Shown here: piece by piece, positions 23,909 to 32,710 of the stretch
Numbering within the stretch: the first letter of the stretch is position 1
Layout of the letters: each line of letters begins with the position of its first letter
Assembly: GCA_025352785.1 (NCBI GenBank)
Contig: JANXSD010000115.1
Span: 1 to 33,757, forward strand
Length of the DNA stretch: 33,757 bases
Source of the DNA: Bacteroidota bacterium
Lineage (GTDB): Bacteria > Bacteroidota > Bacteroidia > AKYH767-A > OLB10
Reading direction: 5' to 3'
Made by a program: the position numbers and the translations under genes
The notes under the pieces: model-generated
The model's input: the letters and a program-made list of their open reading frames with translations, nothing else
Database searches by the model: none
What the model was told of the DNA's origin: nothing

Positions 23909-25603
23909 ATGAAAAAATATATACTTAGTATTTTACTGGTAACAATAGTTCAATTTTCTTTTGCTCAATCGCCTTCATTAACTTGGGCAACAAGTTTTGG
24001 TGGAAGTGGAAATGATCAAGGAAACTCAATTGCAGTAGATGCTCAAGGAAATGTATATACTGTTGGCTGGTTTGTTGGTACTGTTGATTTTGATCCAAGT
24101 GCTAATGTGTTTAATTTGATTGCAACGGGGTTTGATGATGGATTTATTATAAAGCAGGATGCTGCTGGAAATTTAATTTGGGCTAAGAGAATTGGAGGAA
24201 CAGCAACAGCAACTAATATTCCATTAATTGTAAAAATTGATCATCAAAATAACTTGTACATAAGTGGATATTTTGATGGAACAAGTGATTTTGATCCTGA
24301 TTCAAATGCTGTTTTTAATTTAACTTCAAATGGAAGTTTGGATGCATATATTTTTAAGATTGATCAAAATGGAAATATGATTTGGGCAAAAAGTATTGGC
24401 AGTACCGGATTCGATTACCCGAATTCATTAGCATTGGATTCAGCAGGGAACAGCTATATTGTTGGAGGCTTTCAAAACACTGTCGACTTCGATCCAAATA
24501 ATGGAATCTCAAATTTAGTTTGTATCGGTCATGGCGATATTTTTATTTTGAAATTAGACTCACAAGGAAATTTTAATTGGGTAAAACAATTGGGTGGAAT
24601 ATCACCCGATGACGGATTAGATATAACCTTTGATGTTAGTGGCAATATTTATACAGCTGGAATTTTTCATGGCATTGTTGATTTTGATCCAGGTAATAGT
24701 GTTTATACTATGAATAGCGCAACTGGTGGAACGGTATTTATTGAAAAATTAAATTCTACGGGTGATTTTATTTGGGCTAAACAAGTTGGTGATACAACTA
24801 TGGCACAAGCATGGGCTATTTGTGTCGATCAACAAAATAATATTTATACATCAGGTTCCTTTCAAGGCGTTGGCGATTTTAATCCAAATGCTGCTACTTA
24901 TAATTTATCTTCAAATGGATTAAGTGATGTTTTTATTTTAAAATTGGATTCGACAGGAAATTTTTTATGGGCAAAAAGTTATGGCGGATCTGATATTGAT
25001 TATGTAGGCGCTATTAGAACCGATGCTGCTGGTAATGTATATACTACTGGTTATTTTAATGATACCGTGGATTTTAATCCTGATACAGCTATTTATAATT
25101 TATCTTCATTGTATTATGAAATGTATGTCTTGAAATTAAATTCAACGGGAGATTTTCAATGGGTAAAAAATATTGAAGGAAATTCTGCAGCAACAACATT
25201 AACAATTGATGAGCATGATAATTTTTATTTTACTGGTAACTTTGCAGGGACAGACGACTTTGATTTTGATTTTTCTATTTATAACTTATCATCAGTAGCA
25301 GGAACAGATATTTTTATTATGAAATACAGTCCAACCTCTGTTGGGTTAAATGAAAACAATAATGCAGACTATTTCAATCTTTATCCCAACCCCAATAATG
25401 GACAATTTACAATCACAATAAATAAAGCTGATCAAATTGAAAAGATTGAAATTTATGATATGTTAGGAAAATTAATAGATAAAAAAGATCATCCAATTAA
25501 TCCAACCACTTTTAATTTGTCGAGCTTACCAAACGATGTTTATTTAGTTAAAGTGATTGATAAGGAAGGAGGAATTTTTATTAAAAAAGTAATTAGATAT
25601 TAA
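23909..25603 (+). CDS. SBBP-repeat surface protein with T9SS sorting domain
   Basis: A 564-residue secreted protein with a signal peptide ending SFAQ (about residue 20). The body is seven repeats of about 60-65 residues, each with a pattern like SIAVDAQGNVYTVG followed by the motif DF(D/N) in VDFDP, as in SBBP beta-propeller repeats. The seventh (DDFDFD) is diverged. The final 75 residues are a type A T9SS sorting domain: YFNLYPNPNNGQF, a central IEIYDMLGK, and a KKVIRY end. It would be anchored on or released from the cell surface. The repeats may bind sugars or other proteins (inference). It has a good upstream purine-rich site (gaaagga). Confidence 0.9.
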   Translation: MKKYILSILLVTIVQFSFAQSPSLTWATSFGGSGNDQGNSIAVDAQGNVYTVGWFVGTVDFDPSANVFNLIATGFDDGFIIKQDAAGNLIWAKRIGGTATATNIPLIVKIDHQNNLYISGYFDGTSDFDPDSNAVFNLTSNGSLDAYIFKIDQNGNMIWAKSIGSTGFDYPNSLALDSAGNSYIVGGFQNTVDFDPNNGISNLVCIGHGDIFILKLDSQGNFNWVKQLGGISPDDGLDITFDVSGNIYTAGIFHGIVDFDPGNSVYTMNSATGGTVFIEKLNSTGDFIWAKQVGDTTMAQAWAICVDQQNNIYTSGSFQGVGDFNPNAATYNLSSNGLSDVFILKLDSTGNFLWAKSYGGSDIDYVGAIRTDAAGNVYTTGYFNDTVDFNPDTAIYNLSSLYYEMYVLKLNSTGDFQWVKNIEGNSAATTLTIDEHDNFYFTGNFAGTDDFDFDFSIYNLSSVAGTDIFIMKYSPTSVGLNENNNADYFNLYPNPNNGQFTITINKADQIEKIEIYDMLGKLIDKKDHPINPTTFNLSSLPNDVYLVKVIDKEGGIFIKKVIRY

Positions 25604-25773
25604 TATTTTTCTTTTGAGATTTTTTATAACGTGAATTTGATATTGACATTTGCATAAATTATGGCAGTCTTTTTTATGAGATCTCCTAAGTAGGACTTTT
25701 AAGGGAATTTTTCCATAATTTCTCTATCTTTCGAAAATCATTTTTATTTCACCAAAATCTTCAATTAAGATCT

Positions 25774-25781
25774 TAATTTTG
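25774..25781 (+). promoter_or_regulatory. -7 promoter element before mprF
   Basis: TAATTTTG matches TAnnTTTG and ends 5 bp before the ATG at 25787. With a start of transcription a few bases further on, the mRNA would be nearly leaderless, or the second in-frame ATG (25799) would be used. No clear TTG partner. Confidence 0.4.
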
Positions 25782-25786
25782 ACGCC

Positions 25787-28375
25787 ATGCAGGTAGCAAT
25801 GACTCGTAAACGAATACTCACTGGACTCCGCTTGCCATGGAAGGAACTATTGGGATTATTTTTGCTCGCTTCCGGACTTTATTTTTTTTATCAAGAACGT
25901 AACGAATTATTTAAAACGGAAGCTGTTTTAAATCTGGTAAATTATTCATGGCTATGTTATGGAATTGTATTAACTGCTATCACTATTTTATTTCAATCGC
26001 TATTATATAAACAGAGTTTTATTGTAGCTGGAGCTAAAGTTTCTCTGATAAATTGTGTCAAACTTTTTCTTAATAGAAACTTAATTAGTGTTTTTTTACC
26101 AGCAGGAGGAATTACCTCATTAGGTTTTTTTGAAGAGGTAGCAGGAAAAGAAATTAATTCATCAGAAATACGTTTTGGCTCATTCATTTATGCAATACTT
26201 GGAATTCTTGCGGTAGCAATAGTAGCTATTCCGATCTTATTGTATCTGTCGTTTAATTCCGCAATCGACTCACCACTTCTTTTTTCGTTTGTTGGATTAT
26301 TGCTGCTATCAGCATTTATTTTATTTTTTTTGAAAGCAATAAACAAAGAAGGAAAAATTAGGAATTGGTTTTTAAAACATGTTCCAGCCTATGCTAAAAT
26401 GGATGTTAAAATATATACATCAAAAAAAATGTTTATTGCTTTATTTTATGCAATCGCAATCGATCTTGTAGGGATTTTTCATTTTTGGATTGCCTTTAAA
26501 GCTTTAAATCTAACATTAGGATGGGAAGCTGCATTCGTTGGATATACAATTGCTGTAGTATTATTAGTTGTCTCACCATTTTTGCGAGGATTAGGTGCAA
26601 TAGAGTTTTCGGTTATTACTTATCTTCAACACGCAGGAGCAAGTATGCCTGAAGCTGTTGGTGCAACAGTACTATTTCGCTTTCTTGAATTTTGGTTGCC
26701 GTTAGTATTCGGTATCTTTTCATTCTTTTGGAATAAAAACAACATCTTACTTAGAATATTACCTGCGATACTTTTATTTATGTTAGGAATCGTAAATACA
26801 ATTTCTGTGTTAACACCGGCTATTCATTCTCGCCTAGTATTATTGCGACAATTTCTTCCGCTTGATGCCATTCATTATTCTAATTATTTTGTCCTAGCAT
26901 CTGGAATATTTCTAATGCTCACCGCCATATTTCTTTTGCAAGGATTACGTATTGCTTGGGTTGCAGCGTTTGTCGTTTCTACTTTATCCTTAGTCGGACA
27001 TCTCACCAAAGCAATTGATTACGAAGAAGCAAGTCTCGCTGCATTTACGATTGCAGTTCTATTTGTGACGCGGTCAAATTATATTATTCGTAGTGAAAAA
27101 ACTTCTTCATGGGATGGAATTCGCTCAGCAATTTTGTCCATCCTTACTGTAATGATATTTTCTGTGGCTGGATTTTATTTTCTTGATAAACATCATTTTG
27201 GAATCGACTTTACATTATGGCAATCGATGATTCATACATTAGAATCTTTTTTCTTACTTAACGTAGATGTACTTCAAGCGCATACAGGTATTGGTAAAGC
27301 GTTTCTTTGGAGTATCCGCCTCTCTGGAATTCTTACTATGACCTATCTCCTTGTTAGTTTAGCTCGTCCCTATCTTTATCAATACGAACCTGAGGATGCT
27401 GATTTTTTGCAAGCCGATAAATTAATCCATCAATACGGTAAATCGGTAATGGATTATTTTAAAACATACCCCGATAAACAATTTTTCTTTAATGAAAAAC
27501 GCGATGGATTCGTTTCATATCGATTAACAAAAGGTTATGCTATCGCACTTGAAGAACCTGTTGCAGAAAATTTAACAGAGAAAAAATTATTAGTGGAAAC
27601 GTTTGAAAGGTTTGCACTTAAAAAAGGTCTAAAGGTTATTTGGTATCGAGTAGGAAAGGAAAGTCTCGAATACTTTTATTCGTTAAATAAAAAAACAATT
27701 CCTATTGGTCAAGAAGCTGTTGTTGAACTTTTAAAATTTTCACTCGATGGAAGTACAAATAAATCTTTGCGTAATGCATATAATGCAGCACTTCGAAATG
27801 GATACGTGGTTAAAATTGTAAAGCCTATACATTCGTTTGATACATTGAAGCCGCTGCAACAAATTTCCGATAGTTGGTTGACAGATATTAACGAAGAAGA
27901 AATGGCTTTTTCACAAGGTGTTTTCGATAAGTATGAATTGCGTAATCAAGTTCTGCTGATTTTGAAAAATGCAGAAGGAAAAACTTGTGGATTTATGAAT
28001 ATCGTTCCTGACTATAAGAAAGATGAAATGACGTACGATCTGTTACGTATTCTTCCCAACGCTCCATCATTTTGTACAGATTTTATGATGATCAGTTTAA
28101 TTAATTATGCAAGGGAGTACGGAGCAACAACGTTAAATATCGGTATGGCTCCACTTGCAGGTATGAATGAATACCGACATCCAGCCGCTAAAGGAATTAA
28201 TTATGCATACGAACATTTGAATCAATTTAAAGAGTATCGTGGTCGTCGGCAGGCAAAAGATAAATATGCAAGTTATTGGATAAGTAGGTATATTGTTTTC
28301 TCGCACCATTATGATTTAATAGGATTGCCGAAAGCATTAAAAGAAGTAATGAAATACAAACCCGTAATCGAATGA
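25787..28375 (+). CDS. mprF: Lysylphosphatidylglycerol synthase/flippase MprF
   Basis: An 862-residue bifunctional membrane protein. The N-terminal part (to about 540) has some 13-14 membrane segments of the LPG flippase/synthase type (LPAGGITSLGFF and the FLRGLGAIEFS loop). The C-terminal cytoplasmic domain (DUF2156, about 545-860) transfers lysine from Lys-tRNA to phosphatidylglycerol; seen are the stretches PIGQEAVVELLKFSLDGS, SLRNAYNAALRNGY, EEEMAFSQGVFD and NIGMAPLAG. Length matches S. aureus MprF (840). The product lowers envelope negative charge and protects against cationic peptides and acid. It overlaps the AcvB/VirJ-like gene by 4 bp (ATGA). Lysine versus alanine specificity is not decided by sequence. 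Confidence 0.92.
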   Translation: MQVAMTRKRILTGLRLPWKELLGLFLLASGLYFFYQERNELFKTEAVLNLVNYSWLCYGIVLTAITILFQSLLYKQSFIVAGAKVSLINCVKLFLNRNLISVFLPAGGITSLGFFEEVAGKEINSSEIRFGSFIYAILGILAVAIVAIPILLYLSFNSAIDSPLLFSFVGLLLLSAFILFFLKAINKEGKIRNWFLKHVPAYAKMDVKIYTSKKMFIALFYAIAIDLVGIFHFWIAFKALNLTLGWEAAFVGYTIAVVLLVVSPFLRGLGAIEFSVITYLQHAGASMPEAVGATVLFRFLEFWLPLVFGIFSFFWNKNNILLRILPAILLFMLGIVNTISVLTPAIHSRLVLLRQFLPLDAIHYSNYFVLASGIFLMLTAIFLLQGLRIAWVAAFVVSTLSLVGHLTKAIDYEEASLAAFTIAVLFVTRSNYIIRSEKTSSWDGIRSAILSILTVMIFSVAGFYFLDKHHFGIDFTLWQSMIHTLESFFLLNVDVLQAHTGIGKAFLWSIRLSGILTMTYLLVSLARPYLYQYEPEDADFLQADKLIHQYGKSVMDYFKTYPDKQFFFNEKRDGFVSYRLTKGYAIALEEPVAENLTEKKLLVETFERFALKKGLKVIWYRVGKESLEYFYSLNKKTIPIGQEAVVELLKFSLDGSTNKSLRNAYNAALRNGYVVKIVKPIHSFDTLKPLQQISDSWLTDINEEEMAFSQGVFDKYELRNQVLLILKNAEGKTCGFMNIVPDYKKDEMTYDLLRILPNAPSFCTDFMMISLINYAREYGATTLNIGMAPLAGMNEYRHPAAKGINYAYEHLNQFKEYRGRRQAKDKYASYWISRYIVFSHHYDLIGLPKALKEVMKYKPVIE

Positions 28376-29775
28376 ATCAACTAAAACTTCTTCTATTCTT
28401 TGTGATTAGTATTGTATCTGTTGAAAAGATGTATGCAACAAATGATACATTAACTGTGAAACCATTTGGGAAATTGGTTCTTTATAAACCCAAAAATCCG
28501 GAGCGATTGGTGCTTTTTATTTCTGGTGATGGTGGTTGGAATAAAGGGATGGATAATATGGCAAAACAATGTCGTGATGATAAAACATTAGTTATTGGAA
28601 TTGATATGCGTTCGTTGATGAAAACGTTGCAACAAAGAAAACAATCCTGTTTATATCCAGCAGCTGATTTTGAAAATCTCAGTAAGCTGATTCAAAAGAG
28701 GATGGGATTTCATGAATATTATCAACCCTTGTTAGTGGGATTTTCCTCTGGTGCAACTTTAGTTTATGGTTTATTGGCACAATCGCCAGCAAATACGTTT
28801 CGTGGTGGTGTTGTGCTAGGATTTTGTCCAGATATGCAATTGGATCGACCACTATGTAAAGGCTCAGGATTGGAATGTCATCCATGGAAAAAAGGTTGTG
28901 GATACGATTTACAACCAGTTGCAAAATTATCTAACCTTATGATTTCATTGCAAGGTACTGTAGATAAAGTTTGTGATTTTACAGCAACAACAAATTTTTT
29001 AAAACAAGTAGGAAATACAGAAGAAGTTGTGCTTACAAATGTTGGTCATGGTTATTCCGTTGAGAAGAATTGGGTGCCACAATTTCATGCTGCGGTAGAA
29101 AAATTATTAATTCCAATTGTAATTGCTCCAGTACATAAAGTGCAACAAGGTGATGCTGGAAATGATTTGCCGTTAATCCTTAGTCTTAGTTCGAAAGACG
29201 ATTCGATGCCTCTCGTATTTTTAATTTCTGGTGATGGTGGTTGGACCGGGTTTGATCAAGGTTTTGCAACAGGAATGACGATGAAAGGAATGCCGGTTAT
29301 TGGATTTGATGCATTAAAATATTTCTGGACAGAAAGTAGTCCCGCAAAAACCGCTAAGGTGATTGTTCCCGTTATTCGTTATTATATGAACCTTTGGCAT
29401 CGTGATAATATTGTTCTTGCGGGTTATTCTTTCGGTGCTGATGCAATGCCATTTATCTATCAACAACTTCCTCCTGATCTCAAAGAAAACGTTAAATCAT
29501 TGGTATTATTATCACCATCAACTTCCGCTGATTTTGAAATACATGTAAGTGATATGCTCTCGATTGGATCGTCAAGTGATGATTATAATGTTGCAGAAAG
29601 TCTTAAACTCTTAAAAGGACCAGAGCTTGTTGCAATCTTTGGTGAGGACGAAGAGCCATGGACGAAAACATTATTATCACCATCACAATGTAGGACTGTT
29701 GTAATTCCTGGCGGACATCATTTCAACGATGATTATAATGCATTAACAAATGAAGTGCTAAAAACACTTCACTAA
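28372..29775 (+). CDS. acvB: AcvB/VirJ-like protein, probable aminoacyl-phosphatidylglycerol hydrolase
   Basis: A 467-residue exported alpha/beta hydrolase with two VirJ-like domains in tandem, as in Agrobacterium AcvB and Rhizobium AtvA. Both halves start with the same LFISGDGGW motif (LVLFISGDGGW, LVFLISGDGGW). Both have a nucleophile elbow: GFSSG (Ser125) and GYSFG (Ser353). A catalytic His fits His226 (GHGYS) in the first and His449/450 (GGHHFNDDY) in the second. The signal peptide ends about MYATND. AcvB from Agrobacterium hydrolyses lysyl-phosphatidylglycerol made by the MprF homologue LpiA. Here the genes overlap by 4 bp, so synthesis and turnover are coupled (inference). The last base lies 9 bp from the convergent dioxygenase gene. 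Confidence 0.88.
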   Translation: MNQLKLLLFFVISIVSVEKMYATNDTLTVKPFGKLVLYKPKNPERLVLFISGDGGWNKGMDNMAKQCRDDKTLVIGIDMRSLMKTLQQRKQSCLYPAADFENLSKLIQKRMGFHEYYQPLLVGFSSGATLVYGLLAQSPANTFRGGVVLGFCPDMQLDRPLCKGSGLECHPWKKGCGYDLQPVAKLSNLMISLQGTVDKVCDFTATTNFLKQVGNTEEVVLTNVGHGYSVEKNWVPQFHAAVEKLLIPIVIAPVHKVQQGDAGNDLPLILSLSSKDDSMPLVFLISGDGGWTGFDQGFATGMTMKGMPVIGFDALKYFWTESSPAKTAKVIVPVIRYYMNLWHRDNIVLAGYSFGADAMPFIYQQLPPDLKENVKSLVLLSPSTSADFEIHVSDMLSIGSSSDDYNVAESLKLLKGPELVAIFGEDEEPWTKTLLSPSQCRTVVIPGGHHFNDDYNALTNEVLKTLH

Positions 29776-29784
29776 TTCGTTGGA

Positions 29785-30750
29785 TTATTTTTTAGCGACA
29801 AACAAATCCTCTACCCAACTTTTTCCCCATTCTTCTAATTCAAATTCGCTCCAAAGTTCTGGATAAAATACACGCTTCTGAAAACGCGGAGGCAAATATT
29901 TCTGCCAATTGGTGCCACCAGTAGCTGCAATATCTTCAGGATTTTTATGTAAATATCTTACCGCCGATTTATAATGCATCAATGGCCAATTGATATTTAC
30001 ATTTATATCTAATTGCTTTAGTGCAATTTTAAGTTCTGAGGTGTTTTGTTCTTCTTTGGAAAGATTTTTATAAAGTGCAAAAAGATTATTCTTTTGTTTC
30101 CCTTCTGCTAACGCAATTAAATCTTTTGAATATTTTTCTTCAAATTGTTTTAACGTTAACGTCTTTTTTCCTGTTGCTAATTCTGTTGCACCAGCATTCC
30201 AATAAATATGTTGGAACATTTCTTCAACAGTGGCATTGGGATTATTAATAAATGCATTACGATGATCTTTCGAAACCAAATTAATAAAGTCAGTAGCATA
30301 AATTTCTATGGTACGATATTGAGCCGATTGAAATCCACTCGCGGGTAACAACGACATTCGGAATTGCTGAAATTGCTTTGGTTCCATTCCATCCACCATA
30401 ATATCAAATGAACTTGTGAGCACTGAAAAATAACGGTTCACTCTTTGAATACGTTGCGCCATAAAGGTAGCATCAACAGGATCTTGATCGGTAATTTGTT
30501 TTAATTCATGTAAGGATAGTTTGAAAAACAATTCAGTAATCTGATGATACATGATAAACACCGACTCATCAGGGAAACTGGTTTTGGGGTGTTGCAAACT
30601 CAATAAAGTATCGAGATGTATATAATCCCAATAGGTGATAAAGTCGGCATAGAGTAAACCGTCAAGGTAGGATACCAAATCCTGACCCATAGCAGTGTAT
30701 TTCTTCTCTAGTAACTGAATGCGCTTAATGATTTCTTCCGATAGTGCCAT
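29785..30750 (-). CDS. kynA: Tryptophan 2,3-dioxygenase
   Basis: Cytosolic heme enzyme that opens the indole ring of tryptophan to N-formylkynurenine, first step of the kynurenine pathway. Family motifs: YWDYIHLDTLLSLQ, the FIMYHQITELFFKLSLHEL block with catalytic-base His69, SGFQSAQYRTIE, the heme-ligand His259 (PLMHYKSAVRYL) and the carboxylate loop AATGGTNWQKYLPP, followed by FYPELW. Length 321 is in the family range. The start is ATG 30750 (MALSEE): the frame extends upstream to 30780, but that ATG lies above the promoter's -7 element. A clean promoter ends 4 bp before the chosen start, so the message may be leaderless. Other kynurenine genes are not adjacent, but a RidA-like aminomuconate deaminase lies at 8.2 kb. 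Confidence 0.92.
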   Translation of the reverse strand: MALSEEIIKRIQLLEKKYTAMGQDLVSYLDGLLYADFITYWDYIHLDTLLSLQHPKTSFPDESVFIMYHQITELFFKLSLHELKQITDQDPVDATFMAQRIQRVNRYFSVLTSSFDIMVDGMEPKQFQQFRMSLLPASGFQSAQYRTIEIYATDFINLVSKDHRNAFINNPNATVEEMFQHIYWNAGATELATGKKTLTLKQFEEKYSKDLIALAEGKQKNNLFALYKNLSKEEQNTSELKIALKQLDINVNINWPLMHYKSAVRYLHKNPEDIAATGGTNWQKYLPPRFQKRVFYPELWSEFELEEWGKSWVEDLFVAKK

Positions 30751-30754
30751 TTCG

Positions 30755-30786
30755 CAAAAGTAACCAAACATTAAAGGCAAGGCAAA
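30755..30786 (-). promoter_or_regulatory. Promoter of tryptophan 2,3-dioxygenase
   Basis: On the minus strand TTTG (30786-30783), 20 bp, TACTTTTG (30762-30755): exact fit to the Bacteroidota -33/-7 consensus. The ATG at 30750 starts 4 bp below, so transcription and translation would begin at nearly the same base. Confidence 0.62.
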
Positions 30787-30882
30787 TGATTCGTAACGTT
30801 AATATGTTTTTAATATTCTCTGGCTTGCATAATAAGGGATTTAACATATTGATGTATTTTCGTGCTTCACATTTCTAAAAAT

Positions 30883-31701
30883 ATGTTACAAAAAATACAA
30901 ATTGCTTTTGTTGGTCCTGGTGCAATGGCTGAAGCGATGATTAGAGGGTTATTAGTTGAGGAATTACTTCCTTCTTCGAATATTATTGCTGCAGGACTGC
31001 GTGCAGTTCGAAACGATGAGTTGAAAATTAAATATTCTATACACACATCGTTAAATAGTCCAGAGGCAATCGCAGATGCTGATGTTGTTGTTTTATCAAT
31101 AAAGCCTCAAATGCTGGTAGACCTTTTAAAAGCATTAGATGGCAAGATTAAACCAACGGCACTCGTTCTTTCCATCATTGCTGGTGCAAAAATATCCGTT
31201 ATTGAAAATGGGTTATCACATCCTTTTGTTGCGCGTGCTATGCCGAATACTCCAGCACAAATAGGCGAAGGCATGAGTGTATGGACGACCTCTAAATCTG
31301 TTAGTGACGAACAACGTGCACAAGCCAAAGCAATTTTAGGCGCTTTAGGTGAAGAGATTTTTATGGAGGATGAGAATTATTTAGATATGGCAACAGCATT
31401 ATCAGGTACGGGACCAGCCTATGTTTTTGCATTTATGGAAGCGATGATAGATGCAGGAGTTCACTTAGGATTTCCACGATATGTATCCGAAAAGTTAGTA
31501 CTGCAAACTGTAAAGGGATCTGTTCAATATGCTATGCAATCACCTGATCATCTCGCACGATTACGTAATCAAGTTACATCGCCAGGAGGTACATCTGCCG
31601 AGGCATTGTACTATCTCGATAAAGCTGGGTTCAGGACAGCAATTTCACGAGCTGTTTGGGCTGCCTATCAGAAGTCAGTACTGCTGGGGAAGGGGAAGTA
31701 A
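30883..31701 (+). CDS. proC: Pyrroline-5-carboxylate reductase
   Basis: A 272-residue cytosolic enzyme for the last step of proline synthesis, using NAD(P)H. It starts with a Rossmann dinucleotide loop (IAFVGPGAMAEAMIRGLL), continues with VVVLSIKPQ and FVARAMPNTPAQIGEGMSVW, and ends in the dimerisation helices with ALSGTGPAYVFAFMEAMIDAGVHLG and VTSPGGTSAEALYYLDKAGFR, all family hallmarks. Length is normal. The start is ATG 30883; an in-frame GTG at 30862 gives seven extra residues without support. A TATTTTCG element (30855-30862) resembles a -7 box. It is divergent from the dioxygenase gene, sharing a 130-bp intergenic region. Confidence 0.95.
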   Translation: MLQKIQIAFVGPGAMAEAMIRGLLVEELLPSSNIIAAGLRAVRNDELKIKYSIHTSLNSPEAIADADVVVLSIKPQMLVDLLKALDGKIKPTALVLSIIAGAKISVIENGLSHPFVARAMPNTPAQIGEGMSVWTTSKSVSDEQRAQAKAILGALGEEIFMEDENYLDMATALSGTGPAYVFAFMEAMIDAGVHLGFPRYVSEKLVLQTVKGSVQYAMQSPDHLARLRNQVTSPGGTSAEALYYLDKAGFRTAISRAVWAAYQKSVLLGKGK

Positions 31702-31730
31702 TTCAGAATGTAGAATTCGGAATTCAGAAT
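31701..31730. repeat. GAATTC-type short repeat
   Basis: ATTCAGAAT occurs at 31701-31709 and within GAATTCGGAATTCAGAAT at 31713-31730, with a palindromic GAATTCGGAATTC. It immediately follows the proC stop. Similar in style, not in sequence, to the CGTAATT heptamer arrays. Confidence 0.5.
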
Positions 31731-32016
31731 TGCCTAAGATAAAGGATTCAGTAACGAATTATATCTTGTGGTAAATTCTATTTTAGTTAAAGGGTCTTAA
31801 CGCAAAATATTTTTTACAAATTTCAAGTTTGGAAATTGATCTTTTTTTTTTAGATTTGATTATATAATTCTGCGGTCAAAAAAATAGTTGTGAGTAGGTA
31901 GTACTAAAAATTAAGAAATTTTAAAGTAATTTGAAAATTAATATCATTCAAAGAGATTGTTTATTTGTGAAAGTGATAAAGGTAATTGGAAGCGTTTTAA
32001 AATTTCACCTAACTTT
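31702..32016. other. Intergenic region after proC
   Basis: About 315 bp of AT-rich sequence with no gene. It begins with repeated ATTCAGAAT/GAATTCGGAATTC units (31701-31730), then holds a weak terminator hairpin (31817-31850). Beyond that nothing was recognised up to the end of the thioredoxin gene. Confidence 0.55.
31817..31850 (+). terminator. Candidate terminator of proC
   Basis: AATTTC (31819-31824) pairs with GAAATT (31832-31837) over a 7-nt loop, then a run of nine T residues at 31842-31850 after a few bases. The stem is short and A+T rich, so it is weak. Confidence 0.4.
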
Positions 32017-32316
32017 TCATAAATAGGGTTTTAGTATTTGAACTAGATTATTTGCAGGTACAACTCCCGATTGGCGCCATTTTATATCTCCTTTTTTAAA
32101 TAGGATTAGTGTAGGTACTCCCTGAATTTTATACTCATTCGCTACTTGTGGATTTTTATCAATATCAATTTTTAAAATCTTGATTTTATCGCCCATAATA
32201 GTTTTTAATTCTTCTAATATTGGTTTCATCATTTTGCATGGTCCGCACCAAACGGCAAAGAAATCTACCAAAGTAGGGGTATCGCTATTTATTATTTCTG
32301 CAAAGGTTGTTGACAT
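32017..32316 (-). CDS. Thioredoxin
   Basis: A 99-residue cytosolic thioredoxin with the redox motif WCGPC (Cys24, Cys27), the VDFFAVW strand before it, and the cis-proline loop QGVPTLILF. Length is standard for a single-domain thioredoxin. It can reduce disulphides in enzymes such as methionine sulfoxide reductase. It starts 26 bp after the end of a truncated NmrA-like gene on the same strand. No recognisable promoter lies between, so it may depend on the promoter of the damaged gene. Whether it is the housekeeping thioredoxin cannot be decided. Confidence 0.93.
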   Translation of the reverse strand: MSTTFAEIINSDTPTLVDFFAVWCGPCKMMKPILEELKTIMGDKIKILKIDIDKNPQVANEYKIQGVPTLILFKKGDIKWRQSGVVPANNLVQILKPYL

Positions 32317-32341
32317 TTTGTTTTGTTTTTAATTTTAAATA

Positions 32342-32653
32342 CTAGACAATGTGCTTAATACCACTTTGTTTTGCGGATTTAATGATAGGCTTAAAATATT
32401 TCTTTACATCAGATATTTGAGGAGGGCGCATCAAAAATAGCAAATCACAATTTTTAAAAGCTGTTGTATGAGTTAAGGGATTGGTAAAATCAAAATTCAC
32501 TAAGCTGATAGTATAATCTTTTAATTTTTGCTTGTCTAAATCTAAATCTCTTACACCTGCAACAATATTTAGATGGTTTGTATTTTTATATAATGATTTA
32601 ATTACTGCCAAACCCACATTTCCTGTTGCTCCAGTTATAAAAATGGTTTTCAT
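32342..32653 (-). pseudogene. Truncated NmrA-like NAD(P)-binding protein
   Basis: A 103-residue N-terminal fragment of an NmrA/QOR2-type short-chain reductase. The dinucleotide loop ITGATGNVGLAV is intact, followed by VAGVRDLDLDKQ, FDF, LLFLMRPPQISDV and KSAKQSGIKHIV. Complete relatives run about 280-290 residues and continue after KHIV with a strand leading to the active site. Here a TAG follows at once, and the other two frames beyond it carry no matching sequence, so the last two thirds are missing rather than shifted. The break lies 26 bp before the thioredoxin gene, which suggests a deletion junction there. A short functional protein is possible but unlikely. Confidence 0.72.
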
Positions 32654-32710
32654 TACATTTAATTAATAAACCTAATTTTAAATGTATCTATAAAAATCAA
32701 TGCCAGTATA

